DNA from: DATKQI01 sp035532755
GTDB taxonomy: Bacteria > Pseudomonadota > Alphaproteobacteria > Acetobacterales > Acetobacteraceae
Direction of reading: 5' to 3'
NCBI GenBank assembly: GCA_035532755.1
Contig: DATKQI010000049.1
Location: 1 to 8,348 of the forward strand
DNA length: 8,348 bases
In this document: one piece after another, positions 6,175-8,348 of the stretch
Position numbering within the stretch: position 1 is the stretch's first letter
Layout of the letters: the number at the start of each line of letters is the position of its first letter
Notes under the pieces: generated by a model
Databases searched by the model: none
What the model was told of the DNA's origin: nothing
Seen by the model: only the letters and a program-made list of their open reading frames with translations
Translations under genes and position numbers: made by a program

Positions 6175-7110
6175 ATGAACGCCACGATCAGGCGCATCGG
6201 TTTCATCGGCATCGGCAACATGGGCTGGCCCATGGCGGCCAATCTGCTGAAGGCCGGCTTCGATGTCGCCGTCTGCGATGCCGCGCCCGGCCGCGCCGCG
6301 AAATTCGCGAAGGAGGTCGGCGGCCGCGCTGCCGGCTCTGCCGTGGACGCAGCGCAGGGCGCCGAGGCGGTCTGCATCATCCTGCCCACGAGCAGGCAGG
6401 TGGCAGAGGTCACGGCCGGGATGGCTGGCGTGCTCGCACCCGGCACGCTGGTCATCGACATGACCTCCGGCCAGCCGGGCAGGACGCGCGAGATCGCGGC
6501 CATGCTCGCCGGCAAGGGCGCGGCGATGGTGGACTGCCCGGTCTCCGGCGGCGTGCCGCGCGCGAAAAGCGGCGAGCTCGCGATCATGGCAGGCGGCGCG
6601 GCCGCGGACCTCGATCGCGCCGAGCCGGTGCTGAAGGCAATGGGCACGTCGATCCACCGTTGCGGCGGCATCGGCGCCGGCCAGGCCATGAAGGCGCTCA
6701 ACAACCTGGTCAGCGCCGGCGGCTTCCTCATCGGCATCGAGGCGCTGCTGATCGGCCAGCGCTTCGGCCTCGACCCGGCGCTGATGGTAGATGTGCTCAA
6801 TGCCTCGACGGGCATGAACAACTCGACGCAGAAGAAGTTCAAGCAGTTCGTGCTGTCGCGGCGCTTCGATGCGGGCTTCGGCCTCGACCTCATGGTCAAG
6901 GACCTCGGCATCGCGCTCGAGGTCGGGCGCGACACGAACACGCCTTCGCCCTTCTCGACGCTGTGCCGCGAACTCTGGGCGGGCGCGTCGGCGATGCTCG
7001 GGCCGGGCCAGGACCATACGGCGGCCGCGCAGCTCAGCGAGCGCCTGGCAGGCGAAGCGCTGGGCGGCGGCAACCAGGCCGGAGGCGGCGGGGGCACGGC
7101 GATGGCGTAG
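6175..7110 (+). CDS. NAD(P)-dependent oxidoreductase, 3-hydroxyisobutyrate dehydrogenase family, 311 aa
   Basis: Beta-hydroxyacid dehydrogenase, predicted to oxidise a hydroxy acid or reduce the matching semialdehyde in the cytosol. The N-terminal Rossmann domain has GFIGIGNMGWPMAANL (9-24; glycines 12, 14, 17). D35 at the end of the second strand favours NAD over NADP. The substrate loop DCPVSGGVPRAKSG (120-133) matches the family D-A-P-V-S-G-G motif with C in place of A. GAGQAMKALNN (167-177) contains the catalytic lysine K173, and a second conserved lysine lies in MVKDLGIAL (240-248; K242). The chain ends in a Gly-rich low-complexity tail (from about residue 297) that is probably disordered. 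The gap to the CMD gene is 15 bp. Relatives include GarR (tartronate semialdehyde reductase), YihU (sulfolactaldehyde reductase) and MmsB; the sequence does not settle which substrate. The TPP decarboxylase downstream suggests its product or substrate feeds a 2-oxo acid step. Confidence 0.92.
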   Translation: MNATIRRIGFIGIGNMGWPMAANLLKAGFDVAVCDAAPGRAAKFAKEVGGRAAGSAVDAAQGAEAVCIILPTSRQVAEVTAGMAGVLAPGTLVIDMTSGQPGRTREIAAMLAGKGAAMVDCPVSGGVPRAKSGELAIMAGGAAADLDRAEPVLKAMGTSIHRCGGIGAGQAMKALNNLVSAGGFLIGIEALLIGQRFGLDPALMVDVLNASTGMNNSTQKKFKQFVLSRRFDAGFGLDLMVKDLGIALEVGRDTNTPSPFSTLCRELWAGASAMLGPGQDHTAAAQLSERLAGEALGGGNQAGGGGGTAMA

Positions 7111-7121
7111 CGCGGCACGTC

Positions 7122-7133
7122 ATCTTCGAAGAT
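7122..7133. repeat. Perfect 12-bp palindrome
   Basis: ATCTTCGAAGAT is a perfect palindrome 11 bp after the dehydrogenase stop. It could be an operator or a short RNA hairpin; nothing in the sequence decides between them. Confidence 0.4.
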
Positions 7134-7143
7134 CGGATGCAAA

Positions 7144-7167
7144 CGGCGGAAGAGGCGCTCTTCGCCG
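7144..7167 (+). other. Intercistronic RNA hairpin
   Basis: CGGCGGAAGAG (7144-7154) pairs with CTCTTCGCCG (7158-7167) around a 3-base loop, with one bulged G. No T-tract follows, so it is not a standard terminator. It sits in the 123-bp gap between the dehydrogenase and decarboxylase genes, the longest gap in the operon, and could protect or process the mRNA or set subunit ratios. Confidence 0.45.
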
Positions 7168-7192
7168 GTGAGGGAAAGCAGGAGGAAGGACC

Positions 7193-7237
7193 ATGCCGAG
7201 AAGGATCAGGCACCGTGGCGGGCGGTGCCTCCCATGA
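7193..7237 (+). CDS. Possible 14-codon leader ORF coupled to the TPP decarboxylase alpha gene
   Basis: An ATG at 7193 sits 7 bp after a perfect AGGAGG (7180-7185), the best Shine-Dalgarno in the window. It opens the peptide MPRRIRHRGGRCLP, and its TGA (7235-7237) overlaps the ATG at 7234 of the next gene as ATGA. Five of the 14 residues are arginine, three from AGA/AGG codons that are usually rare in high-GC genomes. The alpha-subunit gene itself has no comparable ribosome-binding site at 7234, so translational coupling or a leader-peptide control is possible. No homology is recognised, and an ORF this short can occur by chance. Confidence 0.3.
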   Translation: MPRRIRHRGGRCLP

Positions 7238-7809
7238 CCGGAGCCGACGGGCGCCGCGATGGCCAGGACGGCCAGATGGACGCGGCCCCCGAGCCGTCGG
7301 CCGCGTGGCCGGATCAGATCTACGCGCTGCTCAAGGCCCATGACATCCGGCAGGTGGCGCTGGTGCCCGACGCCGGGCATTCGCGCCTGATCCGCCGCTG
7401 CGAGGCCGATCCCGCGATGCGCGTCGTCTCGCTGACCACCGAGGAGGAGGGGATCGCCCAGCTCTTCGGCGCCTGGCTGGGCGGGCAGAAGGGCGTGCTG
7501 CTGATGCAGTCGAGCGGTGTCGGCAACTGCATCAACATGCTGTCGCTGGCGATCCTGCACCGTTCGCCGATGCCGATGCTGGTGACGATGCGCGGGGATT
7601 TCGGCGAATTCAATCCCGCGCAGGTGCCGATGGGCAACGCAACGCAGGCGGTGCTGGAGGCGATGGGCACGCTGGTGAAGCGCGCCGACCTGCCGGAGGA
7701 CGTGGCGCCCACGGTGGATGCCACGATACGCCTCGCCTTCAACACCTTCCGTCCGACCGCGACGCTCATCGGCCAGCGCGTGCTCGGCGCCAAGACTTTC
7801 GGGAAGTGA
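7234..7809 (+). CDS. TPP-dependent decarboxylase alpha subunit (sulfopyruvate/phosphonopyruvate decarboxylase-like), 191 aa
   Basis: Pyrimidine-binding half of a split thiamine-diphosphate 2-oxo acid decarboxylase, like ComD of ComDE, which turns sulfopyruvate into sulfoacetaldehyde. Numbered from the ATG at 7234: PDQIYALLKAHDIRQVALVPDAG (26-48), TTEEEG (68-73), where a glutamate (probably E72) would activate the cofactor aminopyrimidine ring, AWLGGQKGVLLMQSSGVGN (80-98), a strand MLVTMRG (115-121), and a conserved tail ending GQRVLGAKTF. There is no central or C-terminal TPP domain; the beta subunit, 3 bp downstream, supplies the pyrophosphate site. Start choice: 7234 overlaps the leader ORF stop (ATGA). 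An ATG at 7276 with AGGA 7 bp upstream gives a 177-aa protein nearer to the usual start of the conserved domain and is equally possible. The substrate is unproven, since many bacterial members of this family have no known role. Confidence 0.85.
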   Translation: MTGADGRRDGQDGQMDAAPEPSAAWPDQIYALLKAHDIRQVALVPDAGHSRLIRRCEADPAMRVVSLTTEEEGIAQLFGAWLGGQKGVLLMQSSGVGNCINMLSLAILHRSPMPMLVTMRGDFGEFNPAQVPMGNATQAVLEAMGTLVKRADLPEDVAPTVDATIRLAFNTFRPTATLIGQRVLGAKTFGK

Positions 7810-7812
7810 GCC

Positions 7813-8348
7813 ATGAGCGGATCAGAAGCGATCGAGGTTGCCCCCTCCGGCCGGCTGCGCCGGCGAGGCGTGGTGAAGGCGCTCTTGCGCGACCGCGGCG
7901 GCCTGCTGGTGGTGGCCGGGCTCGGCGCGCCGGCCTGGGACATCACCGCGGCCGGCGACTGCCCGCAGAACCTGCCGCTCTGGGGCGGAATGGGGTCGGC
8001 GGCGATGATCGGCCTCGGGCTGGCCATCGCGCAGCCGGAACGGCGGGTGCTGGTGATCACCGGGGACGGCGAGATGCTGATGGCGGTGGGCGCGCTTGCC
8101 ACCATCGCGGTGCAGCGCCCGCCCAACCTCTCGGTCGTCGTGCTGGACAACGAGCATTACGGCGAGACGGGGATGCAGCCAACCCACACCGGGCGCGGGG
8201 TGGATCTGGCCGGAATGGCGGCGGCGGCAGGCTTCCCGCGCACCGTGAAGGCGAATGCCGCGCAGGAGGTGGAGGCGCTGCGGGACGAGATTCACGCCGG
8301 GCAGGGCCCGCTTTTCGCCGTGGTGAAAATCGACGCGGAAACCCTGCC
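7813..8348 (+). CDS. TPP-dependent decarboxylase beta subunit (sulfopyruvate decarboxylase-like), partial at the right edge
   Basis: Pyrophosphate-binding half of the split TPP decarboxylase; the frame is open from the ATG at 7813 through the window end (178 codons seen). Key elements: LWGGMGSAAMIGLGLA (56-71), the start of the TPP_C domain; ITGDGEMLM (82-90), whose GDG (84-86) binds Mg and diphosphate; and LDNEHYGETGMQPTH (111-125), whose N113 completes the GDG-x(24-27)-N motif. NEHYGETG is typical of the ComE-like and phosphonopyruvate decarboxylase group, where this loop lies by the active site. The family is usually about 185-200 residues, so only a short piece should be missing. The gap to the alpha gene is 3 bp, consistent with one complex and coupled translation. 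Later operon genes, outside the window, probably reveal the pathway (an aldehyde dehydrogenase or Xsc would be informative). Confidence 0.87.
   Translation, partial: MSGSEAIEVAPSGRLRRRGVVKALLRDRGGLLVVAGLGAPAWDITAAGDCPQNLPLWGGMGSAAMIGLGLAIAQPERRVLVITGDGEMLMAVGALATIAVQRPPNLSVVVLDNEHYGETGMQPTHTGRGVDLAGMAAAAGFPRTVKANAAQEVEALRDEIHAGQGPLFAVVKIDAETL

Noticed and set aside
5734..7017. Long minus-strand open frame (427 codons) opposite the CMD and dehydrogenase genes
   Set aside because: It crosses two well-supported genes, is His/Arg-rich and has no recognisable domain.
7168..7233. GTG start at 7168 for the decarboxylase alpha subunit
   Set aside because: There is no ribosome-binding site before it and the added residues are not family-like; AGGAGG at 7180-7185 lies inside this extension and serves the start at 7193 in another frame.
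1..8348. CRISPR arrays, tRNA or rRNA genes, insertion sequences, integrase or phage genes
   Set aside because: I searched by eye and saw no spaced repeat arrays, no cloverleaf-like tRNA ends, no transposase or integrase motifs and no terminal inverted repeats.

Overview
The window is very GC-rich, densely coded, uniform in codon style and bacterial. An alphaproteobacterium is most likely, with Acetobacteraceae/Rhodospirillales as a guess. The pointers are the GC-rich codon usage, an apparent ELM1-type (DUF1022) gene start beside GT4 glycosyltransferases, and FCD-type GntR control of a small catabolic operon. I could not confirm this by a search.

Left block (1-2426, minus strand, read right to left): two GT4-type glycosyltransferases (2426-1188, then 1177-92), followed by the first 19 codons of a probable ELM1-family protein (58-1, cut by the window edge). 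Spacing is tight (10 and 33 bp), so this looks like one surface-glycan operon. A divergent intergenic region (about 2427-2585) separates it from the next block.

Middle block (2586-4762, plus strand): an ArgE-like M20 deacylase and, 5 bp later, an AstE/AspA-like M14 deacylase. They form a two-gene unit that probably hydrolyses N-acylated amino acids. The M20 gene has no Shine-Dalgarno, and a promoter-like sequence is placed so that the transcript would start at the ATG, suggesting leaderless expression. A 54-bp convergent gap (4763-4816) follows, with no convincing terminator.

Right block (4817-8348): a GntR/FCD regulator on the minus strand, divergent from a plus-strand operon. That operon encodes a carboxymuconolactone-decarboxylase-family (CMD) protein, a 3-hydroxyisobutyrate-dehydrogenase-family oxidoreductase, and a split thiamine-diphosphate (TPP) decarboxylase. 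The alpha subunit is complete; the beta subunit runs off the window. The AT-richer divergent region carries two near-identical 13-bp operator-like palindromes, 74 bp centre to centre (about seven helical turns). One of them overlaps a consensus -35 box. This looks like a locally regulated pathway in which a hydroxy acid is oxidised to a 2-oxo acid, or an aldehyde interconverted with an alcohol, and a 2-oxo acid (sulfopyruvate/phosphonopyruvate-like, or another) is decarboxylated. The true substrate is unknown.

The best candidates for something undescribed are this regulator-operon unit, its regulator that appears to have lost the FCD metal ligands, two independent tandem duplications of ribosome-binding-site segments in the operon, and a 14-codon leader ORF with the best Shine-Dalgarno in the window, coupled by ATGA overlap to the alpha-subunit gene.
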